14,832 nt of DNA from an uncultured Nitrososphaerales archaeon (lineage in GTDB: Archaea; Thermoproteota; Nitrososphaeria; Nitrososphaerales; JAAOZN01). The stretch covers positions 1 through 14,832 of the forward strand of contig CALJAQ010000044.1 of assembly GCA_938029515.1 (NCBI GenBank), given 5' to 3'. Below, piece by piece: positions 5,955-13,324 of the stretch. The position numbers and the translations under genes were made by a program. Position 1 is the first letter of the stretch, and each line of letters opens with the position of its first letter. The notes beneath the pieces are model-generated. The model ran no database searches. It was not told where the DNA came from and saw nothing but the letters and a program-made list of their open reading frames with translations.

Positions 5955-8036
5955 TCAACGCTCTAGGAGTTTAATTGCCTTCTCGAGGTTTATGGCTGCG
6001 TTTACTAATGCTCTAAGAGCTGCTACCTGTTGTTTGTCGTGTGCATCTGAGTTCAGCCCTAGCAGAACGGTTGCGTTTGTTTCAGCCGCTAGCTCAACGA
6101 TGTGTCTTAGGAGTGTGTATGTTTTGTCAAAACCGATTGTAAGGGTGAGGTCTGTAAGGTTGTCAAAGAATATGACGGTTGTTTCAGTGGGGTTTAGTTC
6201 ACTAACCGCGGTCAATATTTCGGTCGGATCTTTTAGTTGGACGTAGAGTTTGCTAACCTCCTTCTCTATGTGAGGTGTGAGTGTAAGGTAAACATATTTC
6301 ACATCTAATGGTGTAAGTGTCTCCTCAACTACGCTACCCTTCCTCGTGAAGACTACCATGTCATATCCTTTTGCCAAGGCTTCTATCGTTAACCTTCTTA
6401 CGGCGAGCTGCAAAGGTGTTGGTGTTGTGAACTCTAAGAGGATAACCTTTCCTGCACACTCTTCTATAGGTTTGCCGAGTATGAACATCGACGCCTTAAG
6501 GGTCTCTGTGGTTATCGGCTCATTTAACAAAGACAGTGTTAATGGCTCAGAGACAATATCGCCAAGAGCCGCTCTGAGTGTAGATAGGATGCCTAATTTT
6601 GACGCGCGACGCCAATTTAACTCCAAAACTCTATTTATCTTACCAACTATTATGCTCGCTGTCCTAGTTGACGCGTCTCCCACTTGAGATATAGTTGAGG
6701 AGAGGAAACTGTTGAACACAGTTATAATCTTTAGAGGAGAGCTACCCTTGTGCTTCTCTAAACAGTTAGCTATCGAAATGTATCCATCCACCTCCACTTC
6801 TATATCCTTCAGAACTTCATAGAGAAGCATGCGGTTAAGCAGCTCGCTACCTAAAACACTTCTAAACTCTGGAAATGTGGCGAGCAGCATCCTCTTGTAT
6901 ATTCTTAGAGTGGCTTCAGCGTCTGAGACCCCACTTAAGCTCCTGTCTACCTCAACCTTATGCATGAGTCTTCCTCCATCAACACCATAAAACACATCCC
7001 CCTCCATCAGAAACTCTGCTCGCTTTAAGAGAGCCTCATCTAACCTAAACCTTTCTGAAGTAGATAGGGCTTCGTAAGCAGAGTTTATGACAGGTAGGTA
7101 GAGGTCTAGTAAAGAGGCTAATCTGTTTTCACGTAAGTAGTCAAGTGTCTTTTCTATATTTGAAACCAGATTTGATGGGATACCAGCCTTGAAGAAAGGT
7201 TGCTCACCTATGTATGATATACGCTCCTCTATATCAGTCTGCTTTATGAACTGAGAAAAGAGGATATACTTTTGACCTAAAGCCCCTCCGGGTAGTGTGT
7301 CAAGCAGTTTGTTTAAAAAGCGTGTGTATCTGCTCGATAAATCTGATGCCGATGCATAAGTTATTGCAGGTTTATACGAGAGGGTTAAGGCGTAGCCCAT
7401 CACTATAAACGTAAATATGTGCAGTAATCCTCCAAATGGTGGCGCATCATCACTCAATATTAGCAGAAGATTTGTGGCAGAGAAGCCTATGAACTGAAAG
7501 GTTAAGTAGGCTAATAAGATGAGCATCAACTTACGTCTCAATATAGGGCTATCTGCTTCACGGTAGATGGAGTAGAGTGCTAAGAGGATCGCCAAGTTAT
7601 AGGCTTCGTTAACCACACCACGTACGATCTGAGAAAGCAGATCGCCTGCAAGGTGGTATGACCAGCCGAAGCTTGTGTAGGTAAATGAGAAATCTCCGAA
7701 TCCGAGATAAATCGTTGAGGTTAAGGATGCAGGTAGAACTACGAGCAAATATCGCTTTTTGAATGAGCGGATCGAGAATGCCATAGAGAGGTATGTTCCT
7801 TGAGCTAAGAAGAGTGAGATCGCTCCTATTCTAAAGAAGAGCGCCGAAGTATCAAGATATGGCGTGGTTCTATGTATGAAAACCGAGAAAGACCAAGTTG
7901 AGACTAGCAGCGAGTAAAGTAGAAGCAAATAGTTCACCACTACTTTAGGTTCTTTATGTAAGATTCGTAGAGAGAGAGCTAACCCTACTATGATGGCAGC
8001 AATATATTGTGTTGACCATAGTATGGCTGTACTCAT
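5955..8036 (-). CDS. Seven-helix membrane protein with DUF835-like C-terminal domain
   Basis: A 693-residue integral membrane protein. The first about 225 residues hold seven hydrophobic segments in the style of the 7TM sensor modules of archaeal histidine kinases. A soluble region of about 270 residues follows that I do not recognise; it lacks a kinase H-box or ATP-binding motifs. The last about 170 residues (from GKVILLEFTTPTPLQL through VIFFDNLTDLTLTIGF to VLLGLNS) resemble DUF835, a degenerate RecA/KaiC-like domain without a Walker A. A sensor that passes a signal to the cytosol is likely. The start is ATG at 8036, which has AGGAG eight bases upstream; a GTG at 8045 is too close to that site. 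It is the last gene of the operon and begins two bases from the GH3 gene's stop, suggesting a shared function with it and the KaiC-like ATPase. Confidence 0.72.
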   Translation of the reverse strand: MSTAILWSTQYIAAIIVGLALSLRILHKEPKVVVNYLLLLYSLLVSTWSFSVFIHRTTPYLDTSALFFRIGAISLFLAQGTYLSMAFSIRSFKKRYLLVVLPASLTSTIYLGFGDFSFTYTSFGWSYHLAGDLLSQIVRGVVNEAYNLAILLALYSIYREADSPILRRKLMLILLAYLTFQFIGFSATNLLLILSDDAPPFGGLLHIFTFIVMGYALTLSYKPAITYASASDLSSRYTRFLNKLLDTLPGGALGQKYILFSQFIKQTDIEERISYIGEQPFFKAGIPSNLVSNIEKTLDYLRENRLASLLDLYLPVINSAYEALSTSERFRLDEALLKRAEFLMEGDVFYGVDGGRLMHKVEVDRSLSGVSDAEATLRIYKRMLLATFPEFRSVLGSELLNRMLLYEVLKDIEVEVDGYISIANCLEKHKGSSPLKIITVFNSFLSSTISQVGDASTRTASIIVGKINRVLELNWRRASKLGILSTLRAALGDIVSEPLTLSLLNEPITTETLKASMFILGKPIEECAGKVILLEFTTPTPLQLAVRRLTIEALAKGYDMVVFTRKGSVVEETLTPLDVKYVYLTLTPHIEKEVSKLYVQLKDPTEILTAVSELNPTETTVIFFDNLTDLTLTIGFDKTYTLLRHIVELAAETNATVLLGLNSDAHDKQQVAALRALVNAAINLEKAIKLLER

Positions 8037-8037
8037 T

Positions 8038-9642
8038 TTACACACTCCTTAAAAGATCGAATATGTCAACTCTATCTACTGGTATTATCTTTGGGGCTTT
8101 AAGCTGACCCAAAGGTAAGCCGAGTTTTGTAGCTTTCATCAGATATCTGGTGAAAGCACCTTGTTTAAGGTATTCAACTCTGATTATTTCTGATGGCTTT
8201 ACTCTGAACACCTTTATGTAGTCTGCAAATTCTTGGGAGAGGTTTAGTAGAGAGTAGAAGATCTGCTTTTCAGCTTCCTCTTCTGAATACTCCCATTCTT
8301 TCTCCATGAGGAAGTGTATGTATTCCTGCGGCGAAGTCTGCTTAATAGCAGACCATTTATCTGAGTTTTTTAAACCCGCTTGAGCAAGCGCTTCGGATAT
8401 AAGCCCCTCTGTAAGCCTAAAGTAGCCATATACATCGATAATATTCATCTTCCTCCCTTCACATGAGAAGATAGGCATACCGTCATCTCTTATCCTCACC
8501 ACTCTAAAGAGGTCTCCACTTCTATATCTAACTAAACCTGAGCCGAAGGGTGTTACAACCATCTCATACACTTCATCTTTCTTAACCTCGTTTAAAGGCA
8601 CAACCTCTCCACCATCGTTAACAAACTCATAATACCCTGAGCGGAGATTTGGGGTAAGATTTAGCCTATCATCAGGAGTACCAAGGAAAGCGATTCCTGC
8701 TTCAGAGGAGCCGTAGATGTTCAATGGGACGATGCCAAAGGTCTTCTTGAAGAATTCGCAGTAGACCTTTGTATCAGCGCCCCCTACCATGGCGCCTTTT
8801 AGTGGAAAAACATCTAGGATGTTTACATTGCCCCTCCCTTTTAATAGACTCTTGATCACCCTGTACAAGAAGTAGAATTTTATTAAGCTGATATCTACTG
8901 CTTTGTATAGGTCTTTGAAGAAGGCTGTTTGGTCTGTGAAGTATCTGAAGAGCATGTAGAAGGTGGCTGCGTTTGCGCCGCCGACAACAATCTTTTCACC
9001 CTTCTCCATCATCTTTAGAGCGAGGTAGAACTTCCTTCTAGTATCTGGGATGTTGTCTGTAACCTCTAACGGAGGAATTGGTTGAAAATATGGGATGACA
9101 GACTTCATCGACCACCCGCTTAAGTAAGGTACTGGGGCGACGACATTAAGGCCTTTATCACCTATTTGATATTTTGTTTCACCCCATCCTTCGCTGCAAG
9201 CAAGGACCCCAGCGGCTATGGAGTCTAGCCGGAAATTCTCCCAGAAGGCATCACCGTGCGCAAACCATTTGCTGCTCCCTGTTGAACCAGTAGTCTTTAC
9301 TGCGAACGCTAATTCATATGGTAAGGCGTCCTCCACAATATATTTGATCTTCTTAGCCAACCTGCAGTAGTATTCAGCTAAAAGTTCACCTTCTCCTTTT
9401 GGATTCTGCTGGATAAGCCGCTGCAGGGTTATGCCAAATTCAATCATCTCAGTGTAGTCGTGGTATTCTGTTAGAGGTATTTGCTCTATGCGCTCCGCCT
9501 TAGCATTTAACCGTTTTGAAACTGTGGTCTGTAGCCATCGCCGAAGGTGCTCTTGAAGACGTATCTCGTTCACCTCGAGTTGGTAAGAGAAGCTCTTCTC
9601 AAAGAAGCTGCAAGTCTGTTCATAAAGGGTTCTTAAATCCAA
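8038..9642 (-). CDS. GH3/ANL-superfamily acyl-adenylating enzyme
   Basis: A 534-residue cytosolic enzyme of the adenylate-forming superfamily. Visible motifs are the phosphate-binding loop TTGSTGSSK at 117-125, the adenine/acyl motif YGSSEAG at 310-316, and YRSGD at 373-377, whose aspartate should bind the ribose, followed by EGRKMNIIDVYG at 395-406. The YGSSE and RYRSGD forms together with the poorly conserved N-terminus look like the GH3 family (acyl-acid amido synthetases) more than phenylacetate-CoA ligase, though the latter remains possible. It would activate a carboxylic acid with ATP and pass it to an amine or thiol; the substrate is unknown. The start is TTG at 9642, in the same frame as the KaiC gene and only three codons past its stop; no ATG lies near the N-terminus. 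Confidence 0.75.
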   Translation of the reverse strand: MDLRTLYEQTCSFFEKSFSYQLEVNEIRLQEHLRRWLQTTVSKRLNAKAERIEQIPLTEYHDYTEMIEFGITLQRLIQQNPKGEGELLAEYYCRLAKKIKYIVEDALPYELAFAVKTTGSTGSSKWFAHGDAFWENFRLDSIAAGVLACSEGWGETKYQIGDKGLNVVAPVPYLSGWSMKSVIPYFQPIPPLEVTDNIPDTRRKFYLALKMMEKGEKIVVGGANAATFYMLFRYFTDQTAFFKDLYKAVDISLIKFYFLYRVIKSLLKGRGNVNILDVFPLKGAMVGGADTKVYCEFFKKTFGIVPLNIYGSSEAGIAFLGTPDDRLNLTPNLRSGYYEFVNDGGEVVPLNEVKKDEVYEMVVTPFGSGLVRYRSGDLFRVVRIRDDGMPIFSCEGRKMNIIDVYGYFRLTEGLISEALAQAGLKNSDKWSAIKQTSPQEYIHFLMEKEWEYSEEEAEKQIFYSLLNLSQEFADYIKVFRVKPSEIIRVEYLKQGAFTRYLMKATKLGLPLGQLKAPKIIPVDRVDIFDLLRSV

Positions 9643-9651
9643 TCTTAGACC

Positions 9652-10344
9652 CTACTCCGCTAGTATAGGCATTATCTTAAGCCCCACCGTATGTTGGATA
9701 TCGAACCTAAAGTATCTTAGGTCATGCTCTGTTCCACGCATCTTGAGAACCGCTAGCCTCCTCTTGAACTCGTATCCTTCACGCTGAAGCTCTAAGAGTA
9801 TGACACCGTCGACGACGAACTCCTCAACTCCTACACCCATCATAGGGTAGCCGAAGGGCACTTCAGCCACAAGTATTGAGGTGCAGTCAGTGTTCTTGAG
9901 GAGTTGCTTCAGAAGATAAACGATGTTTCTAACCTTGTATCTTTCCCCTAAGCTTATTGAAAGCGCTGTGACGGAGTCTATCACTAACCGTTTTATGTTC
10001 CGTATAGATATAGGCTCTAAAATGGTTTTGATAACGTGATCTACACCTTCTTCAGACGTGGAGAAGAAGTCTAGAAAGGTGAAGAGCCCCTTCTTCTCAA
10101 GCGCATCAAAGTTCCAGCCGAAGTTAAGCATATAGTTTTTGAAGGCTTCACGCGTCTCTGTGAAGCTCACATACATACCAGCCTCGTTGTAATCAACTAT
10201 ACCGCTGTAGAGGAAGCGCGCGGATAATATGGTCTTACCTGTGCCAGGCCCTCCAGCTAATAGCACCACTGAGCCCCTCGGTAAACCACCTTTGAGTATA
10301 TGGTCAAGTTTATCTACGCCTGTCTTTACCCTTAGGTTGTTCAA
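9652..10344 (-). CDS. KaiC-like RecA-fold ATPase (single domain)
   Basis: A 230-residue single-domain KaiC-family protein. It begins with the usual TGVDKLDHILKGGLPRGS, then Walker A GGPGTGKT at 31-38, the FTETRE catalytic-glutamate region near residue 63, and Walker B RLVIDS ending at D123. The C-terminus VLKMRGTEHD...YRF-like segment fits the family. Such archaeal proteins are soluble ATP-dependent switches that often act on signalling or motility partners; many can autophosphorylate, which I cannot judge here. The start is TTG at 10344: GGTGAT lies eight bases upstream and the codon overlaps the regulator's stop (TTGA). It ends in TAG, after which the GH3 gene continues in the same frame. 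Family assignment is secure, role is not. Confidence 0.88.
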   Translation of the reverse strand: MNNLRVKTGVDKLDHILKGGLPRGSVVLLAGGPGTGKTILSARFLYSGIVDYNEAGMYVSFTETREAFKNYMLNFGWNFDALEKKGLFTFLDFFSTSEEGVDHVIKTILEPISIRNIKRLVIDSVTALSISLGERYKVRNIVYLLKQLLKNTDCTSILVAEVPFGYPMMGVGVEEFVVDGVILLELQREGYEFKRRLAVLKMRGTEHDLRYFRFDIQHTVGLKIMPILAE

Positions 10345-10997
10345 GCTTTTAGATCACCGCCGTAGCTAAATCTGAAGGTTATACAGCCTTCTGTTGAGGA
10401 CTCTTCTACAACCTCAACCTTCTCACCTAAGATTGTTTCTAAAGCTCCAGCGACTAAGCCTCTCAGCCACTCTGAGAAGGTTGCAGGCTTCTGATAGGTG
10501 AGACCCTGCTTGACAACTTCAAGTCTACCTAATCTTCTATCTTGATCTAAGTCGATTACTCTGCATTCTCTGCACCCTCTTCCGACGAGCATAATTGGCA
10601 GCATCTTCAACGCGGTTGATGAATCTGAGTATTGGTTAAGCAGCTTTGAGCCTATCTCTGAGCCTACGGCCTTTCCTGCATGAAAAAGTAAGATAGCGAG
10701 TCCAGTTCCCATTATCTTCCCAAGCGCAGCCCAAAGCTCCTCCCACTCTAAGCGGCTCAGTTTCACATATTCCTCAAACTCTGAAGGTTTGACGCCTTTT
10801 TGTAGAAGCGCATTAGGATCTAAATCGACGTGATATCCTCGAATTACTTTATTCTTCTCTAAACGCTCTATCCTCCTTGCGACGGTTCGATCAGAAACGC
10901 CAACCGCCTTGGCTATGTCTTTAAAGTCTGCCCTCGCATTTTTCATGAGCGCTTGAATAATCTTCAGATCGATATCGTCTATCTCAAATCTTGCCAT
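10341..10997 (-). CDS. AsnC/Lrp-type HTH regulator with V4R-like sensor domain
   Basis: A 218-residue cytosolic transcription regulator. Residues about 6-60 form an AsnC-type winged HTH (DIDLKIIQALMKNARADFKD, then SDRTVARRIERLEKNKVIRGY). The rest lacks the usual Lrp ligand domain; instead GLAILLFHAGKAVGSEIG, a CRECRV cysteine pair and the tail SEWLRGLVAGALETILGEKV with a terminal GCITFRFSY resemble the V4R small-molecule-binding domain. I use the ATG at 10997, which has AGGAG six bases upstream, rather than the TTG at 11015. It opens the four-gene operon and overlaps the KaiC gene by four bases. Two palindromes directly upstream of its TATA box suggest it controls its own operon in response to a hydrophobic ligand; this last point is inference. 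Confidence 0.82.
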   Translation of the reverse strand: MARFEIDDIDLKIIQALMKNARADFKDIAKAVGVSDRTVARRIERLEKNKVIRGYHVDLDPNALLQKGVKPSEFEEYVKLSRLEWEELWAALGKIMGTGLAILLFHAGKAVGSEIGSKLLNQYSDSSTALKMLPIMLVGRGCRECRVIDLDQDRRLGRLEVVKQGLTYQKPATFSEWLRGLVAGALETILGEKVEVVEESSTEGCITFRFSYGGDLKA

Positions 10998-11048
10998 ATC
11001 TAACTCCTGCAGCAACTTGTTTTATCTAAGGGTGTATCCGTTTGATTG

Positions 11049-11056
11049 TATATAAA
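11049..11056 (-). promoter_or_regulatory. TATA box of the HTH-KaiC-GH3-7TM operon
   Basis: The minus strand reads TTTATATA, a strong archaeal TATA box. Transcription should begin near 11026, about 29 bases before the ATG at 10997, leaving room for the AGGAG ribosome binding site. The TFB-recognition region immediately upstream is occupied by a palindrome. Confidence 0.7.
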
Positions 11057-11057
11057 C

Positions 11058-11074
11058 CTGTCTATATTAGACAG
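11058..11074. promoter_or_regulatory. 17-bp palindromic operator, proximal site
   Basis: CTGTCTATATTAGACAG is a perfect 7-bp inverted repeat around a three-base centre. It abuts the TATA box, overlapping the BRE position, so a bound protein would block or recruit transcription factor B. Confidence 0.7.
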
Positions 11075-11088
11075 ATTTCTTTGGCATT

Positions 11089-11105
11089 CTGTCATTTTCT
11101 GACAG
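11089..11105. promoter_or_regulatory. 17-bp palindromic operator, distal site
   Basis: CTGTCATTTTCTGACAG is a 6-bp inverted repeat around a five-base centre, the same total length and the same CTGTC/GACAG arms as the proximal site. The centres are 31 bases apart, about three helical turns, so both face the same side of the DNA. The site ends three bases short of the upstream gene's stop. Confidence 0.65.
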
Positions 11106-11107
11106 AT

Positions 11108-11419
11108 TTATCCACCTATGATTACAGGTGGGTTATCTAAGAGCCAGATACGGTCTCCATCTTCTAGCTGCAGTTCAAGATCTTTTTGATAGATCAGGTT
11201 AGATGGTCTTAGATCACCTCTCACCCAACGTATTAGATATCGATCTTTTGTGCCGTCTGACTCAACCATAAGATCGTAAACGCTCTTGCCTTCTTTGGTC
11301 TTTAATGTAAGCAGTAGCTCTTTTACGCTCCCTTTTGCTTCTACGATCCTCGTGCTCCAACCTACCGCCTCTCTCACACTACCCATCGCTATCACTGTTA
11401 CTTTGACCAATCTCTTCAC
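11108..11419 (-). CDS. MoaD/ThiS/Urm1-like beta-grasp protein ending in Gly-Gly
   Basis: A 103-residue ubiquitin-fold protein. The N-terminus KVTVIAMGSVREAVGW has the MoaD-type first strand and the C-terminal half shows EDGDRIWLLDNPPVIIGG, finishing exactly in the di-glycine that is adenylated and thiocarboxylated, or conjugated to lysines, in this family. Possible roles are sulfur donor for molybdopterin or tRNA thiolation, or an archaeal ubiquitin-like modifier (SAMP). No MoaE, ThiG or E1-like enzyme is in the window, so these cannot be separated. The start is GTG at 11419, with a TATA-like box about 27-35 bases upstream and no Shine-Dalgarno site, consistent with a leaderless mRNA. It follows infB after 46 bases. 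Confidence 0.78.
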   Translation of the reverse strand: MKRLVKVTVIAMGSVREAVGWSTRIVEAKGSVKELLLTLKTKEGKSVYDLMVESDGTKDRYLIRWVRGDLRPSNLIYQKDLELQLEDGDRIWLLDNPPVIIGG

Positions 11420-11443
11420 AACAATACAATATTATAGCTGCGC

Positions 11444-11455
11444 TTTTTAAAATTT
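11444..11455 (-). promoter_or_regulatory. Candidate promoter of the MoaD-like gene
   Basis: The minus strand reads ATTTTAAAAAGC, a TATA-like box whose centre is about 30 bases before the GTG start. Transcription would start almost at the GTG, supporting leaderless translation. A/T-rich context makes the exact box uncertain. Confidence 0.4.
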
Positions 11456-11460
11456 ATTTC

Positions 11461-11476
11461 ACCCCTTAATAGGGGT
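11461..11476 (-). terminator. Hairpin overlapping the infB stop, possible terminator
   Basis: ACCCCT-TAAT-AGGGGT is a 6-bp perfect inverted repeat with a four-base loop that includes the infB stop codon. On the minus strand it is followed by GAAATAAATTTT, only a short T-run. It could terminate or stabilise the infB message, or be a protein site. Archaeal terminators are mainly T-runs, so confidence is low. Confidence 0.35.
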
Positions 11477-13253
11477 ATGTTGGAAGCGCCTTCTTTCTAA
11501 TTTGGATAATCTCTTCAAGTAGCTGCTGCTCATCTGGGGTAAGCCGCTGTAGATACTTTTCTCTCAACGTTCGCGCCTCAGCCTCCCTAGGTAGTGAATA
11601 TAGCACCTCTTTCTCAAAGATGTGTCTGCCCACCATCGGCTCTAGCATCGAAATTGCTACTTGCGAGCCTCGAGCCGCCTCATCTATAGGTTTACCTTTA
11701 TCCTGTATCTGGTGTACGGTGCCTAAAACTTTGCCTTCGCTATTCATAACCTGAACCTTCTGCTTCAACCTCCCCGATATAATCTCTACTCCAAAGATTG
11801 CTGGATTACTCCTTCTGAAGATGTATCCTTCAAGCACCTTAAACTTGCAAGGCGGTGTTAAACTGCTATATTCTCTGCTGGCGGCTCTCTCCCTTTCTTC
11901 TTGAACCCAGCGTGTATACCCATCTATCAGATTGTATATGATGGGTTCGTTGAAAACCTTAACCTTCTCAGCTGCCATCGCTTCCTGAGCATCTGGCATA
12001 ATCTTCACGTTGAAGCCTAAAATCACACCTAAGTATGGGTCTTCTTTCGCTACCATGGCAGCCTCTATCACCTCACGCTTCGTCACCGCACCTACATCCG
12101 CGATCCTGATGGGGATGTTATGTCGCTTTAGCATATCGCTTATAGCCTCAAGTGAGCCTAATGTGTCAGCTTTAACGATTACGCCTAGAACATCGGTCTT
12201 TATGAAGACCTTTGAAACCTCACTTTCGATAGCTTCCTTAACCTCATCCCATCTATCCTCTGAATCCAAAGCGATTAGAGGAGCACCAGCCAACACGCCT
12301 TCAAGATCTGAAGCAACGATCTTCACACCAGCAGCAGCCTTAACCTCACTCACAGGCATAAACCGATCTCTCGGATCCCTCATCTCATCCAAAGGTTTAG
12401 GTAGGAATAATCCTTTAACCTTCGTCTTGAAGGCGCCCTCCCTCCTAATCAAGGCAATGGTATCCCCCGCTTTAAGCGAGCCATCTAACAGGATTATGTT
12501 GGCGGTCAGACCTAATCCAACTTCCTCCTTAAGCTCCAGCACTATACCTCTTGTCTGAGTCTCTGAGGCGGTGAGCCTCTTTGTCAGATAGTGCTGGGTT
12601 AAGCCGATGAGCACCATTATGAGCTCTGGAATACCCTCTCCTGTTCTGGCGCTTATGGGAACTATAGCCACTTCTCTTGAGAAGTCTTTTACCCTATAAT
12701 ATGCCTCGCTTCTGAAACCTAAACGTGATAAGCTACCTACAACTTCGTAGATTTTGTTATCAAGTTCATCGAGAGCAACCTTATCCTGCTTCTTCAGCGA
12801 CTCCGTCAAATACGGTGTTGAAGAAGGCCTCCAACCAGTAAGCCTATCGATCTTATTTAAAGCGACAACAAATGGAACCTTTCTTCGCGTGAGTATTTCA
12901 ACACTTTCATACGTCTGCTCCTCAAACCCCCTCGTCACATCAACGACCAATATAGCGATATCTGCAGCTGAGCCACCCCTACTCCTAAGGTTACTAAAAG
13001 CCTCGTGCCCAGGTGTATCTATAACCAGAAGCCCCGGAACCTTAACAGCCCCGCCAACCTTCTGAAGCAGAGGGCCGCAGATATTTATGAGTGTATCTGT
13101 GGGAAAAAAGCTAGCACCTATATGTTGAGTCATCCCACCTGCTTCATGGGCTTGAACAGCTGTGCCCCTTATCTTATCCAGTAGAGAAGTCTTCCCTGAA
13201 TCCACGTGCCCCAATACTACAACAACCGGCTGCCTTATCCACTGTGAAGCCAA
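11466..13253 (-). CDS. infB: Translation initiation factor aIF5B (IF2 homologue)
   Basis: aIF5B is the ribosome-dependent GTPase that promotes subunit joining. The 595-residue product has the usual archaeal length, without the long eukaryotic N-terminal extension. GTPase motifs: G1 GHVDSGKT at 15-22, switch threonine in GMTQHIGAS at 40-48, G3 DTPGHE at 79-84, G4 NKID at 133-136 and G5 in VPISARTGEG. Beta-barrel domain II follows, then domain III (FIKTDVLGVIVKADTLGSLE) and C-terminal domain IV. The start is TTG at 13253, preceded by GAGGGGTG with a six-base spacing; no better codon lies in frame. It follows ndk after 71 bases containing a possible promoter. The neighbourhood with ndk and three ribosomal proteins is a well-known archaeal arrangement. 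Confidence 0.97.
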   Translation of the reverse strand: MASQWIRQPVVVVLGHVDSGKTSLLDKIRGTAVQAHEAGGMTQHIGASFFPTDTLINICGPLLQKVGGAVKVPGLLVIDTPGHEAFSNLRSRGGSAADIAILVVDVTRGFEEQTYESVEILTRRKVPFVVALNKIDRLTGWRPSSTPYLTESLKKQDKVALDELDNKIYEVVGSLSRLGFRSEAYYRVKDFSREVAIVPISARTGEGIPELIMVLIGLTQHYLTKRLTASETQTRGIVLELKEEVGLGLTANIILLDGSLKAGDTIALIRREGAFKTKVKGLFLPKPLDEMRDPRDRFMPVSEVKAAAGVKIVASDLEGVLAGAPLIALDSEDRWDEVKEAIESEVSKVFIKTDVLGVIVKADTLGSLEAISDMLKRHNIPIRIADVGAVTKREVIEAAMVAKEDPYLGVILGFNVKIMPDAQEAMAAEKVKVFNEPIIYNLIDGYTRWVQEERERAASREYSSLTPPCKFKVLEGYIFRRSNPAIFGVEIISGRLKQKVQVMNSEGKVLGTVHQIQDKGKPIDEAARGSQVAISMLEPMVGRHIFEKEVLYSLPREAEARTLREKYLQRLTPDEQQLLEEIIQIRKKALPTYPY

Positions 13254-13301
13254 ATATGCACCCCTCTGCTTGCTTAGCCATCCAGAAGACTATACCGTAG
13301 A

Positions 13302-13314
13302 CTAAAATTTAAAC
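13302..13314 (-). promoter_or_regulatory. Candidate promoter of infB
   Basis: In the 71-base gap between ndk and infB the minus strand reads GTTTAAATTTTAG, a plausible TATA element. Transcription would begin near 13280, about 27 bases before the TTG start. infB may also be read from the ribosomal promoter further upstream. Confidence 0.4.
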
Positions 13315-13324
13315 AGAGCTAAGA

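Noticed and set aside
6346..6687. 113-codon plus-strand frame opposite the 7TM-DUF835 gene
   Set aside because: Antisense to a coherent long protein, with no ribosome binding site or recognisable motif.
12010..12558. 182-codon plus-strand frame opposite infB
   Set aside because: It lies wholly antisense to a highly conserved GTPase gene, and the translation is Ser/Thr/Ile-rich without family features: a shadow.
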